64,000 bases of DNA from Bacteroidetes bacterium GWF2_35_48 (GTDB lineage Bacteria; Bacteroidota; Bacteroidia; Bacteroidales; GWF2-35-48): positions 82,747 through 146,746 of the forward strand of contig MEOG01000082.1 of NCBI GenBank assembly GCA_001769125.1. The letters run 5' to 3'. Positions 1 to 9,900 of this stretch are shown one piece after another. The stretch's first letter is position 1. Each line of letters opens with the position of its first letter. The notes below the pieces were generated by a model that did no database searches, had not been told where the DNA came from, and saw only the letters and a program-made list of their open reading frames with translations. The translations under genes were made by a program, and so were the position numbers.

Positions 1-2136
1 GGGCACATTCTGTAAGTTGAAACTTATTTCTTGAGTATCCCTTTCTTTTTTTCCTTTGAATACCACAGCAATTCGTTTCCCCAGCAAATCATACAATTCT
101 ATTAATACATCTGCCGCTTCTGGAAGGTTGATAGAAATTTTCAACACATCTGTAACAGGATTGGGGAATATACTTGCAGTTATTTCTGTTGAGAATTGCT
201 CTGTTGCCGAAGTTACATAAGGATCTCCATCTCCGTTTAAATTGCCTACACCCGGCTCAAGCGCGAGAAAAGCGGTATAGTTTGACAAAACCCTTTTTTG
301 AATACTCGTATTAATTATCTGACTTATTACAGAATTATTTTGGTTCATAGCAAACAATTCATCAATCAGGTGAGCAGCCCAGCCGGCACGAGTCGCTCCG
401 GTAAGAAGATTCACATTATTATTTTCAATAAAAAAATCTGCATAATAAAATTCACCCGAAGGCAACTGCGCTGATGCAAACACATGAAACCTTCCACTGC
501 CGGTAAATTTCCCGACTCTCTGAAAAGGCTGATCATAATAAAGCATAGCCGATCCGCTTTGAAAGTTATAATTTGAAAATGTATAACCTGATTCAAGTGT
601 AACATACATATCAAAACTTGTGAAATAACCCGAAATTTTATTGAACACATTTATCAGCATATTTGAAAAAGAATATTCTTTCAGGCTCATATATTCTCCA
701 ACTGTCTGCATACTCAGATTGGTGTACAAATACTCATTGCCATAATAATATTGATTGCCTATATATTGAGATTCATTATAGGTATCAAAATCATCCAGAT
801 CAACAATATGAATGGGGATCTCAACACTATCCATCAGTGCCAGATAATCATTGATCAGGTCATTTGCCTGCTCATAAGCCCCGTTTGAATTAGAACTTGC
901 CACTAAAATTATCGCGCCCTCATTGTTTCTTTCTTTTATGTAATTAATTCCATCCATAAGCAAAGTTGGGAGGCTTGAATAATTATTCAGGCTTGATGCA
1001 GAAAATGAAGCAAAAACGTCCTCAATGTTTGCAGAATCACATGAAACCCACTCATTGCTGACAAACTGTGTTATCATGCCTGAAATTAAAATATTAAAAG
1101 AATCTGTTGGCTGCAAATAATTTCTGATTTTTAATTTAAGCTCCTGCAACATTTGCTCAGAGGTATATCCATTACAATTTGCATCTACAAAATCCAACAG
1201 AAACAATGCCTTTTTTGATTTGCTGATTCCAAACAACTGATTAGGAATAATCTGCAATTCATAATATTTTGAATTGTCAGAATTGTCTTCAAAAATACCT
1301 GCAAAAATATTCTCAGGCTGCGGAGTGCTTGTTGATATTGTTAAACTGTTAAACGATGAAGATTCAGGGATTGTGGCTTCGTAATATTCTTCTCCCGGAT
1401 TGCCTGCATGATAAGTAAACGGGGTTGCAGTGTTTTCCAGCAAAACCGGATTTTGTGAACCGAAAGCAGGGTAATATTTTATTTTGGTTGATAAAATCGG
1501 AAGATGCGAGAGCTTCAGAATGTTGATGGGAAGACTGACCGATGAAGAGCTTTTGTATAAATCTGCTGTGGGTACCATAAAGGTAATTTTAGATTTTCTT
1601 GGCAAAGTTGTTAGCATCGGAAAAATTCGGAACATGTACTTGTCGCTGTATGTAACATCATTTGTACTCCAGCTATTATATGCATACCTGTAAAGAATAG
1701 CAGGGTCGGTTCTTCGCGCAACAATTTCTTCGTAAATCTGCGAGGCAGTCCAACGGTCATACATTCCTGCATGAACAATGGAATCTGCAATCCAGAGCCA
1801 CATGTCTGTTATTTCTGCATCAAAAGGCAAATCAAATAACATCTGAACTTCAAGACTGTCGTATTGCGAGAAGCTGGTGCCTCTTGATGAGAAATCGAAA
1901 ATCATACCGATTTCTGTGTATAAGCCCATAGGTTTTATTTCAAATACCACGGTATCAATAGACCCCGGATAAGTGTACCACGAATTCTGAACTGCACCAA
2001 TCCTAAGATAAGGAGTTTCTTCCCACTGCGCTTTTGCATTTTTTGAAATTAAAAAACTTGCAAGCAGCAGTAAAATCGAAATTAACAGAAGTCTGGCTTC
2101 TTTAATTTTTTTTAATAAAGTAAATTCTGTCTTCAT
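1..2136 (-). CDS. VIT and vWA domain T9SS surface protein (C-terminus beyond window)
   Basis: The frame is open from an ATG at 2136 down to base 1, giving 712 codons without a stop, so the gene runs off the window. The N-terminus is a signal peptide or anchor with a hydrophobic stretch at about residues 16-30. A VIT-like (inter-alpha-trypsin) segment follows at about 90-195, with MYDRWTASQIYEEIVARR. A von Willebrand A-like segment begins near residue 305 (LFLLDFVDANC); its metal site is degenerate because the usual DxSxS is not present. A T9SS type A sorting domain starts near 655 (SIFPNP) and is cut by the window edge. VIT plus vWA proteins are usually extracellular adhesion or binding proteins, so T9SS-dependent export is inferred. 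The next gene lies 14 bp upstream on the same strand, so the two may be co-transcribed. Confidence 0.8.
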   Translation of the reverse strand, partial: MKTEFTLLKKIKEARLLLISILLLLASFLISKNAKAQWEETPYLRIGAVQNSWYTYPGSIDTVVFEIKPMGLYTEIGMIFDFSSRGTSFSQYDSLEVQMLFDLPFDAEITDMWLWIADSIVHAGMYDRWTASQIYEEIVARRTDPAILYRYAYNSWSTNDVTYSDKYMFRIFPMLTTLPRKSKITFMVPTADLYKSSSSVSLPINILKLSHLPILSTKIKYYPAFGSQNPVLLENTATPFTYHAGNPGEEYYEATIPESSSFNSLTISTSTPQPENIFAGIFEDNSDNSKYYELQIIPNQLFGISKSKKALFLLDFVDANCNGYTSEQMLQELKLKIRNYLQPTDSFNILISGMITQFVSNEWVSCDSANIEDVFASFSASSLNNYSSLPTLLMDGINYIKERNNEGAIILVASSNSNGAYEQANDLINDYLALMDSVEIPIHIVDLDDFDTYNESQYIGNQYYYGNEYLYTNLSMQTVGEYMSLKEYSFSNMLINVFNKISGYFTSFDMYVTLESGYTFSNYNFQSGSAMLYYDQPFQRVGKFTGSGRFHVFASAQLPSGEFYYADFFIENNNVNLLTGATRAGWAAHLIDELFAMNQNNSVISQIINTSIQKRVLSNYTAFLALEPGVGNLNGDGDPYVTSATEQFSTEITASIFPNPVTDVLKISINLPEAADVLIELYDLLGKRIAVVFKGKKERDTQEISFNLQNVP

Positions 2137-2149
2137 AATAATAAATGGT

Positions 2150-4270
2150 TTAATTATTTTTTATAACTATTTTATTTGTAAGCCTTCTGTTTTCATCTGT
2201 GAAAATTAAAAAATATAAGCCACTCGCATATTTCGTAACGTCTACTGTATATTGATGTTCTCCCTCGTTTTGCATCCTAAAATTTTCTGACATTACCACA
2301 TGACCGTAAACATCCGTAAGTTCAAATTGCACAAGGGAAGCCTTGTTGAGTGAATATTTAAAAACAAATTTTCCTGAAGCCGGATTCGGAAACACAGAGG
2401 GATGCGCTTCTTCTGTAATTTCAGGTTCTTTATTTTTTACGATTGTGATATCTCCCTTGCTGATTCCAGAATTAGTACAAAGCCAAATATTCCCCTGTGA
2501 ATCTTCAAAAGCGTTAATTACTGCTGCACTTGGCAAGCCATCTGATGTAGTATGAAATGACCAGTTGACACCGTCAAAAAGCGTAACAGCAACATTATTG
2601 TAATAAGGGGAATTGCCACCTGTCCATATTTTATTGTTTGAGTCGCAAAATATAAAATTAAGGTAACTGTTATGAATAGAAGCCCAGTAATTATTCCAGT
2701 GTGTTCCATCGAATTTTGAAATGCACCAGTTTTGATCCGCTTCCTGCCCCCTCGTGGCAATCCAAATAAATCCATTTTGATCTTCTGTAATTCCGGTTAC
2801 ATAATTATTAGGAATACCATGTTCTGCCTGGGTATATATTGTCCAGCCACTGCTGTTGCTGTAACAATGCAATGCATTATAGGAATAAAACCACATTTTT
2901 CCCTGAGAATCTTCAAATATTTTTATATAGGAATGACCTGATATGGATGTTCCATTTGAAAAATTTGTCCATTGATTGTTTGAAAACTTATAAACCCCGT
3001 AATTATGAATATTTACCCAAATGCTCCCTTGTGAATCTACATATACAGAAGTTACATTTTGTGAACTAACTCCCGGGATTACCTGTTGCTGCCATGTTTC
3101 TCCGTTAAATTTGTACAATCCATTATAGTTGCAGGCAGCCCAAACATTGTTATTTGCATCAATAGCGATATCATTTACATAGCCAATATTTACACCACTA
3201 TTAGTATTGTAAGTTGTCCAAATATTTCCTTGTTTTCTGGTAACACCATACGAAGTTGCGAACCATAAAGACCCGTCAGAAGTTTCACAAGCTTTATATA
3301 CATAATTTGAAGCCAAACCGTTCCAGTTAAAAAAGTTTTGAATCTCCTGCCCTGAAATAATTGTCATTCCATTGTTTTCGTGCCCGTAACAGTAAAATCC
3401 ATTCGTGCTTTGGCAAATGCTTATAACTTTATTATTTGCTAGTCCGTTAGAAGTGTCAATGTTTTCTATGGATGAGCCGATAATGCTTACACCGTTATTT
3501 GTTCCGATGCGAAATTTATTGTCGTTTCCTTTAACCATACAATAGGCGATATTTCCTGCAAGCCCATTATCTGTGGTATAATTTGTAAAGAATTCTTCAT
3601 GCATGGCACTTACTCCTCCTACACAACAAAACCACATAAAACTGTCGTATTCATAAATTTTCAAAACAGTGCTCCCTGCAAGCCCATCTGCAACAGTATA
3701 GCTTGTCCACTCACTTCCGTTGTACTTTAAAACACCATGTCCGGAAGTTCCAAACCATAAATTGCCATCGTTATCTTTAAATGCAGAATAGAAAAAATTT
3801 GTAGGTAATCCTTGTGCTGTACCATAAGTTGTCCAGCTTGTTCCATTATATTTTGAAATGCCTCCGCCATAAGTTGCAAGCCACATATTGCCAGCATTGT
3901 CATTTGTGATTCCTCTCACAATATTTCCGGCCAAGCCATTGTCTGAATTATAATTTGTCCATAAATTGCCATTATAATAATAAACTCCATATCCGTTTGT
4001 ACCAGTCCATATTAATGAGCCAGAAGTATAAATGTCTAATAAAAGTTTATTTTGTAAATCCGGATAATTAGAAAAACTACCCTCGTCCTTATCATATTTT
4101 TTCAATCCGTTGTTGGTTGCAATTAACACCTTGCCGTCCGGTAAAGCAATCATATCCGATACCATGTCTCCGCCAAGTCCCTGTGTGTTATTCTGATTGT
4201 AATTCGTCCATTGCGGAAAAATATTCGAGGAAAAGAAAATGAACAGAAAAATCGAAATTATTTTCTTCAT
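2150..4270 (-). CDS. Regulator-propeller repeat T9SS surface protein
   Basis: The 706-residue protein opens with a clear signal peptide (MKKIISIFLFIFFSSNIFPQ). About 600 residues of roughly 40-residue repeats follow, of the two-component-regulator propeller type, with recurring motifs such as W.TYN..NGL, GN.WLAT..GG and KYNG..WT. These form beta-propellers in the sensor part of hybrid two-component systems. Here no membrane helix, kinase or DNA-binding domain follows. The C-terminal 85 residues are instead a T9SS type A sorting domain (SVFPNPASGKFVFKYSL) with the typical GLYFLIF end. It is therefore probably a secreted or surface-bound propeller protein, and its ligand is unknown. It is same-strand with, and upstream of, the VIT/vWA gene. 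Confidence 0.85.
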   Translation of the reverse strand: MKKIISIFLFIFFSSNIFPQWTNYNQNNTQGLGGDMVSDMIALPDGKVLIATNNGLKKYDKDEGSFSNYPDLQNKLLLDIYTSGSLIWTGTNGYGVYYYNGNLWTNYNSDNGLAGNIVRGITNDNAGNMWLATYGGGISKYNGTSWTTYGTAQGLPTNFFYSAFKDNDGNLWFGTSGHGVLKYNGSEWTSYTVADGLAGSTVLKIYEYDSFMWFCCVGGVSAMHEEFFTNYTTDNGLAGNIAYCMVKGNDNKFRIGTNNGVSIIGSSIENIDTSNGLANNKVISICQSTNGFYCYGHENNGMTIISGQEIQNFFNWNGLASNYVYKACETSDGSLWFATSYGVTRKQGNIWTTYNTNSGVNIGYVNDIAIDANNNVWAACNYNGLYKFNGETWQQQVIPGVSSQNVTSVYVDSQGSIWVNIHNYGVYKFSNNQWTNFSNGTSISGHSYIKIFEDSQGKMWFYSYNALHCYSNSSGWTIYTQAEHGIPNNYVTGITEDQNGFIWIATRGQEADQNWCISKFDGTHWNNYWASIHNSYLNFIFCDSNNKIWTGGNSPYYNNVAVTLFDGVNWSFHTTSDGLPSAAVINAFEDSQGNIWLCTNSGISKGDITIVKNKEPEITEEAHPSVFPNPASGKFVFKYSLNKASLVQFELTDVYGHVVMSENFRMQNEGEHQYTVDVTKYASGLYFLIFTDENRRLTNKIVIKNN

Positions 4271-4367
4271 AAATTAGATTGTGTTTGTCAATAAGACTTA
4301 TACTGATTTAAAATAGTTGCAATCGTACCTGAAATAGCATTATTTCTATTTGCAGTAAAATTTTTTC

Positions 4368-4442
4368 TACTCTTTTTCCTACTCTTTTTCCTACTCCTAC
4401 TCCTACTCCTAATCCTACTCCTAATCCTTAATCCTTAATCCA
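4368..4442. repeat. Intergenic TACTCC / CCTTAAT short tandem array
   Basis: In the gap between the divergent genes, units of TACTCC, TAATCC and CCTTAAT repeat in tandem. The same wording recurs at about 26354-26380 upstream of gapA. No coding potential was seen. The rest of 4271-4508 holds nothing recognisable. Confidence 0.7.
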
Positions 4443-4508
4443 TTGTCATACATGAATTATTCAAGTGTTGTTCAATATCATGTTCTACAGCATATTTATA
4501 TAAATTTT

Positions 4509-4533
4509 TAGTACTTTGTATTGCATAGTACTA
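4509..4533. promoter_or_regulatory. Probable PadR operator (inverted repeat)
   Basis: TAGTACT at 4509-4515 is mirrored by AGTACTA at 4527-4533, forming a 25-bp imperfect dyad centred at 4521. It overlaps the -33 region of the promoter whose -7 element is at 4545-4552 and lies 56 bp before the padR start. PadR proteins commonly repress their own operon through such dyads, so autoregulation is inferred. Confidence 0.6.
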
Positions 4534-4552
4534 AAATAAATTCATATCTTTG
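4521..4552 (+). promoter_or_regulatory. Bacteroidota-type promoter of padR-pspC operon
   Basis: TTG at 4521-4523 and TATCTTTG at 4545-4552 match the Bacteroidota -33 TTG / -7 TAnnTTTG pattern with a 21-bp spacer. The padR start at 4590 is 37 bp downstream. Confidence 0.6.
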
Positions 4553-4589
4553 CATTAAATATTACCGAAAAACATTTAATAATAATAAT

Positions 4590-4937
4590 ATGAATACAGA
4601 AAATGCACGGGCGCAGATGCGGAAAGGTGTTCTGGAGTATTGTATTCTTTCCGTTTTAGAAAAACATGATTGTTATGCCTCCGACATTATTAATATAATG
4701 AAAGAAGCAAAAATAATTGTGGTGGAAGGAACACTATACCCGCTTCTAACGCGTCTCAAAAACGACGGATTGCTCAGCTACCGTTGGGAAGAGTCAACAC
4801 AGGGACCTCCCCGCAAATATTATAAACTTACAGCAGAAGGGGAAACCGCATTATCAGAGCTTCACACTTCATGGGAAGAATTGGTTGAAGCAGTAAAATT
4901 TATCAATGAAAATAATTTTAAAAGTCAACAATCATGA
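4590..4937 (+). CDS. PadR family transcriptional regulator
   Basis: This 115-residue protein starts at MNTENARAQMRKGVLEY. An upstream ATG at 4521 is possible in frame but lies inside the promoter and operator, so 4590 was chosen. The PadR winged helix is clear: KGVLEYCILSVLEKHDCYASDII, then EGTLYPLLTRLKNDGLLSY and GPPRKYYKLTAEGE. The short C-terminal helix is that of small PadR proteins that act as dimers. The stop overlaps the start of the PspC-domain gene (ATGA), so the two are translationally coupled. In Bacteroidota this pair is recurrent and is thought to regulate an envelope-stress membrane protein. The inverted repeat upstream suggests autorepression. Confidence 0.9.
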   Translation: MNTENARAQMRKGVLEYCILSVLEKHDCYASDIINIMKEAKIIVVEGTLYPLLTRLKNDGLLSYRWEESTQGPPRKYYKLTAEGETALSELHTSWEELVEAVKFINENNFKSQQS

Positions 4938-6538
4938 AAAAGACAGTATCCATAAATATGAACGGCATCATATTTAATATAGATGAAGATGCCTATGAAA
5001 TGCTGCAAAAATATCTCGGCGAAATATCCTCACGTTTTTCAAATGCTGAAGAAGGAAAAGAGATTATTTCCGACATAGAAGCGCGGATTTCTGAACTTTT
5101 CTCACAGAAAGTCAATGCGGCAAAACAGGTAATAACGATTGAAGATGTTCAGGATGTTATCAGCATAATGGGAAGTCCTTCTGATTTCGGTGGTGATGAA
5201 GATGCGCAAAAAGAAGAAAAGCAAAAAGAAGAAAAAACTTCTTTCAGAGATAAACGAATTTACCGCGACCCCGAAAGTCGTATTTTGGGAGGCGTGTGTA
5301 GCGGTCTTGGCGCATACTTCAATATTGATCCTGTTTTTATACGGATTTTTATGGTCATTACTTTTTTCGCTTTCGGCCCTTTGTTATATATCATTTTATG
5401 GGTTGCCATTCCTAAGGCAAAAACCACCGCTCAAAAGCTTGAGATGAAGGGAGAAAAAGTAAATATTTCCAATATTGAAAAATCCATCCGGGAGGAGTTT
5501 GAGGATGTAAAACAGAACTTCAAAAAAATGAAAAATTCGCAAACCTATAAAAACAGCGAATCCTTTGCAGAAAGGCTCGGCCATTTATTTGTTGTTGTAA
5601 TTACAGCCATAGGTAAATTATTCATAGCGTTTATCGGAATCATTTTTATAATAGTTGGAGTCTCGCTTCTTCTGGCTTTTCTTGCCACTTTTGTTTTTGG
5701 CATATCAGATATTTCTATTGGAGACAGCGCGCTTTCTGCAAATCAGTTTATGGCTATGTTTCTTGATACAGATGATACATTTCTGGCTTTTCTCGCTGTT
5801 TTTCTGTTGATTGCCATTCCTCTTTTCTCTGTAATTTACGCAGGAGTAAAATTAATTTTCAGAATAAAAACCGGAAACCGAATTGTAGGCTGGTCGCTTA
5901 CGGCTGTGTGGTTTGTGTGTTTAATATATTTAGCTTTTTTTGGAATTAATGTTGGAAAAAATTATAAGGTTTCTGATAACACTGTTAACAAAACAATTCT
6001 TCGGGAAAAAACAGACAGTCTTTTTATCAAAACATCCATTACAGAATTTTCAGAAAGAAAATCATTTTATTTTGAAAAACATCTGCACGAGCTTGAAATG
6101 GACTTAGAACATGAACCGGATATGGATATTCAGGTATTAGAAGGAATTCCTAGAATAACAGGTGTTCCCAATATCAGTATAGAAAAATGCGACAGCAATT
6201 ATATTGAAGTTGTTGTCAGAAAAAAAGCAAGAGGACGAAACAACAAACAGGCAAAAGAAAATGCTTTTGAAATTGAGTATTCATGGACGAAATCAGCATC
6301 AGACTCCAGCAAAACCATCCTTGTTTTTGATCCGAGATTTATGATAAAAAAAGATGGAAAATGGCGCGCTCCAAATGTTGATATTATAATAAAAGTTCCT
6401 TCAGGTAAAATTGTTGTTTTGGATAAATCCCTGCGCTCCCTTTTATACGACGTGCAAAACACATCCGATATGCCCGACTGGGATATGGCAGGCAAAAGCT
6501 GGTGCATGAAACAGGAAGGGCTTACGCTTATTAACTAG
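4934..6538 (+). CDS. PspC domain membrane protein
   Basis: This 534-residue inner-membrane protein has an N-terminal cytoplasmic helical part (residues 1-85, MKKTVSINMNGIIFNIDEDA). A PspC domain follows at about 107-165, with the motif RILGGVCSGLGAYFNID and a hydrophobic helix ending in YIILWVAIPK. Three further hydrophobic segments lie at about 213-252, 275-308 and 320-342. The C-terminal 190 residues are a predicted soluble beta-rich region. PspC is a phage-shock / envelope-stress component in proteobacteria; the Bacteroidota version is larger and its exact role is less clear. It overlaps padR by 4 bp and is the second gene of that operon. Confidence 0.88.
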   Translation: MKKTVSINMNGIIFNIDEDAYEMLQKYLGEISSRFSNAEEGKEIISDIEARISELFSQKVNAAKQVITIEDVQDVISIMGSPSDFGGDEDAQKEEKQKEEKTSFRDKRIYRDPESRILGGVCSGLGAYFNIDPVFIRIFMVITFFAFGPLLYIILWVAIPKAKTTAQKLEMKGEKVNISNIEKSIREEFEDVKQNFKKMKNSQTYKNSESFAERLGHLFVVVITAIGKLFIAFIGIIFIIVGVSLLLAFLATFVFGISDISIGDSALSANQFMAMFLDTDDTFLAFLAVFLLIAIPLFSVIYAGVKLIFRIKTGNRIVGWSLTAVWFVCLIYLAFFGINVGKNYKVSDNTVNKTILREKTDSLFIKTSITEFSERKSFYFEKHLHELEMDLEHEPDMDIQVLEGIPRITGVPNISIEKCDSNYIEVVVRKKARGRNNKQAKENAFEIEYSWTKSASDSSKTILVFDPRFMIKKDGKWRAPNVDIIIKVPSGKIVVLDKSLRSLLYDVQNTSDMPDWDMAGKSWCMKQEGLTLIN

Positions 6539-6565
6539 TGTTGCGTAATTTGTTGGAATTGAAGT

Positions 6566-6762
6566 TTAAAGTCGGAAGTCGGAAGTCAGAAGATGCTTCG
6601 CTCTCAAGTTTTCAGTCTTCAGTCTTCAGTCTTCAGTCCACAGTCTACCTGACTGCCGACTGCCGACTTTCCGACTGCCGACTTTCCGACTGCCTGACTA
6701 CCTGACTACCTGACTGCCTGACTACCGACTTTTTCGACTCCCTGCCCTGCTCCCTGCTGAAA
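6566..6762. repeat. Heptamer-type intergenic repeat (GTCGGAA / AGTCTTC / GACTGCC units)
   Basis: The 455-bp gap after pspC contains runs of 7-8-bp words: AAGTCGGAAGTCGGAAGTC, then AGTCTTC repeated, then GACTGCC, GACTTTCC and GACTACCT. The same wording occurs in reverse complement at about 30045-30122. No reading frame with protein-like content was found. The remainder (6763-6931) is AT-rich with a promoter near its end. Confidence 0.75.
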
Positions 6763-6931
6763 AACCCCTCCCTAAAACCCTGACTTTAATCATGTTTAAC
6801 AAATTTTTAACAAAAAGACAGCCCCTCAACATTAAAACATAAAGTCATAACAATAAGAACTTTAACGCAAATAAACGCTCCTCCTGTTCATAAAAAAATC
6901 AATCTTCCCGCTTTTATATTGTATATTTTTT

Positions 6932-6939
6932 TACTTTTG
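6932..6939 (+). promoter_or_regulatory. Candidate -7 element for the giant T9SS gene
   Basis: TACTTTTG matches TAnnTTTG and lies 54 bp before the start codon at 6994. No convincing TTG was found at the expected -33 distance, so support is partial. The identical octamer precedes gapA. Confidence 0.4.
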
Positions 6940-6993
6940 GCTCTCTTTTTAAAATCTGAAATTAACTAAATGTTTTATTAAATAATCAAAATT

Positions 6994-9900
6994 ATGAGAA
7001 AGTTACTATTTCTTTTTATCGCGCTAACATGTAGCTATTGGACGTTTGGGCAAACAGTATTAATTAATCCTGCCGGTGATGGTGGGTTTGAAACTGGTGC
7101 AGACTTCGCTGCTAACAACTGGACAGCAGTGAACTCAAGTACTGATGGTTGGTATGTTGGGGCTACTCCTGTTGTTAGTGCCGGCACAAATTGTGGGTTT
7201 ATATCCTCAACAACCGGTACTACTTGGGCTTATTCTCAAACTAGTACAATTCAGCATTTGTATTATGATGTTACTATTCCTGCTGGGGAATCAAAAGTAA
7301 CGATTGCTTTTAAATGGAAAGCCGGTGGTGAGGGTACAACTACTTCAGACTGGGACAATTTAAAAGTATTTTTTGGATTAAGCTCTGCGATGGGTGTGCC
7401 AACAGCAAATACTGCAATTTCTTCAACGTATCAGATTTCTGGTTCAGGCGCAATTAGCGGTATGTATAAGCTTAGTTCTGCAACCTATAATACAGAAACC
7501 ATTTTACTAACAGGAACTCCAGGTTCAACTTATCGTTTAGCTTTCAGCTGGAAATCTGACTTTTCTGATATTGCAAACCCACCTGCTGCAATTGATGAGG
7601 TTACTCTTACATCAGAAGCACCTGTTCCTCTTTCTGGAATATATACTATTGATAATACTTCAATTACGACTACCCCAATGGTTCATGATGGCACTGGAAA
7701 TTTTGCATCATTTACCGCAGCCGTTAATTACGTTAATTCGGAAGGCATCTCCGGTCCTGTAACTTTCAATGTTATTTCCGGTCAAACATTTACAGAAATA
7801 GTTCCTGTTATTACTGCAACCGGAACATCTGCAAATCCTATTATTTTCCAGAAATCAGGAAGTAATGCAAATCCTGTTATTACTGCCGGTACTGGCGTAG
7901 GAACAACGGATGCTATCGTAACAATCAATGGTGCTGATTACATCACATTTGATGGTATTGATGTACAGGAAAATGTTGCGAATGCGACAAATACGACTCG
8001 CATGGAATACGGTTACTATATCCGTAACGCCTCTGCTACAAATGGTGCGCAATACAATACAGTAAAAAATTGTAAAGTAACTCTTAATCGCGCATATACT
8101 TCAACAAAGGCAATTTATCAGTATGTTGCAAACGTTCCTTCTGACGCAACAGGAGCAAATTCTTATAATACATATAATAATAATGTTATTGAAAATACAT
8201 ATTTTGGTATTCAGCTCACAGGAAATTCCACCTACCCTGATTTGAATTCTGACATTTCAAATAATACTGTTGGTGCTGATGCTGCTAATGATATTGCAAA
8301 TGGTTCAGCTACTGCAACAGGAATCAGACTTACTTCACAAAGCAGCGCTACTGTTTCTTTTAATACAGTTAGAAACCTTACTATAACAGGTGCTTCAAAT
8401 GCTTATGGAATTTATTTAGAGTCCGCACAGGGTACGAACAATGTATTTAATAACATTGTGTCCAATATTATCACTACATCAACATCCACTTCCTCTATTG
8501 TGTACGGAATAAGGTTTGATGTGAACTCAACGCATACAATTAATGCATACAACAATTTAATCTATGGATTAAACCATGGAATTGCAACTACTACAACTAC
8601 TTTTGTAATTCGTGCATTAGCGTTAGGCGTTTCTGGATCTGGAACAGGAAATATCAATTTTAACTCTGTCAGAATTGATGAAAATGAATTTCCCACAAGT
8701 GCAGCCTTTTATCTTGCCGGAGGTACTGCAAATGTTAAAAACAACATTTTTGCTAACTTTTCTACTGCTGGTGCGACTTCAAAAAGATATGCAATTTACA
8801 GAAGTTGGGGAACTTTAGTTTCTGATTACAATGATTTATTTATTGCAACAGGAACAAACAATTTTGTTGGCTACTATACAGCAGATCAGGCTACTTTTGC
8901 TGATTGGCAAACAGCTTCCTCTCAAGATGCAAATTCCCTCTCCGTAGATCCTCAATTCGTTTCTGCTACAGACCTTCACATTGCTGCTCCTGAATTGGAT
9001 CATGCAGGTGTTGTGATTGCTGGTATTACTACAGATATAGATGGTGAAACCCGCAGTACAGTTACCCCGGATATTGGCGCAGACGAAGGCGATTTTGAAA
9101 CTACTCCTCCAACCGTAACATTCAACCCTGCTGATGCAGCTACCGATGTTGCAGTTTCTTCAACTGTAGTATTAACGTTCTCAGAAGCTGTAAGAAATGT
9201 TGACGATGCGGATTTTTCTGTGGCAAATTTCACGCTTACAGATGCAGCATTAAATACAGTAACATGCATATTTAATTATAACCCCGCAACTTTCACAGTT
9301 ACTTTAACTCCGACAACAGTTCTTGCAGGGAACACTGTTTATACGGTAACTGCGCTTAATGTTGAAGATATCAGCAACAATGCGCTGGCTGCTCCTGTAT
9401 CTGCTTCCTTTACCACTGGTGAAGCTGATATTACGGCTCCAACTTTTGTTTCTGCACAGGTCGCAAACCTAACACCTGCAAACGTAGATATTACCTTTAA
9501 TGAATCTGTTAAATACACAGATTTTACAGGGTTTACGGTTAGCGTTGATGGCACTCCTGCTACAATAAACAGTATTGCAGGAAATATGACCACAACAATA
9601 ACTTTAACATTATCTGCTCCGGTTACAAGCCATCAGGTAGTTACTTACACTTACACAGGTGGAAATGTAACAGACATTGCTACTAACCCACTTGCTGACA
9701 TTACAGATCAGGCTGTAGTTAATAATGTAATAAGTAGTGAAAAAGATATTCTTACATTTAATATTACGACTCCTGCTGTTATCGGTGTAATTAATGGAAC
9801 AAATATTTCTCTAATGTTTCCAACAGGCACGGACGTAACAGCATTAGTTACAGAAATTACTATTTCTGATTATGCTGCTGTAGTTCCTGCTTCCGGCGTA

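Noticed and set aside
2343-3268. Plus-strand open frames over the regulator-propeller gene
   Set aside because: They overlap a well-supported minus-strand gene and show no protein family pattern.
9000-9593. Minus-strand open frames within the giant gene, and many similar ones
   Set aside because: They are antisense shadows of a strong coding frame with biased Thr/Val/Ala codons; no start context or family motif supports them.
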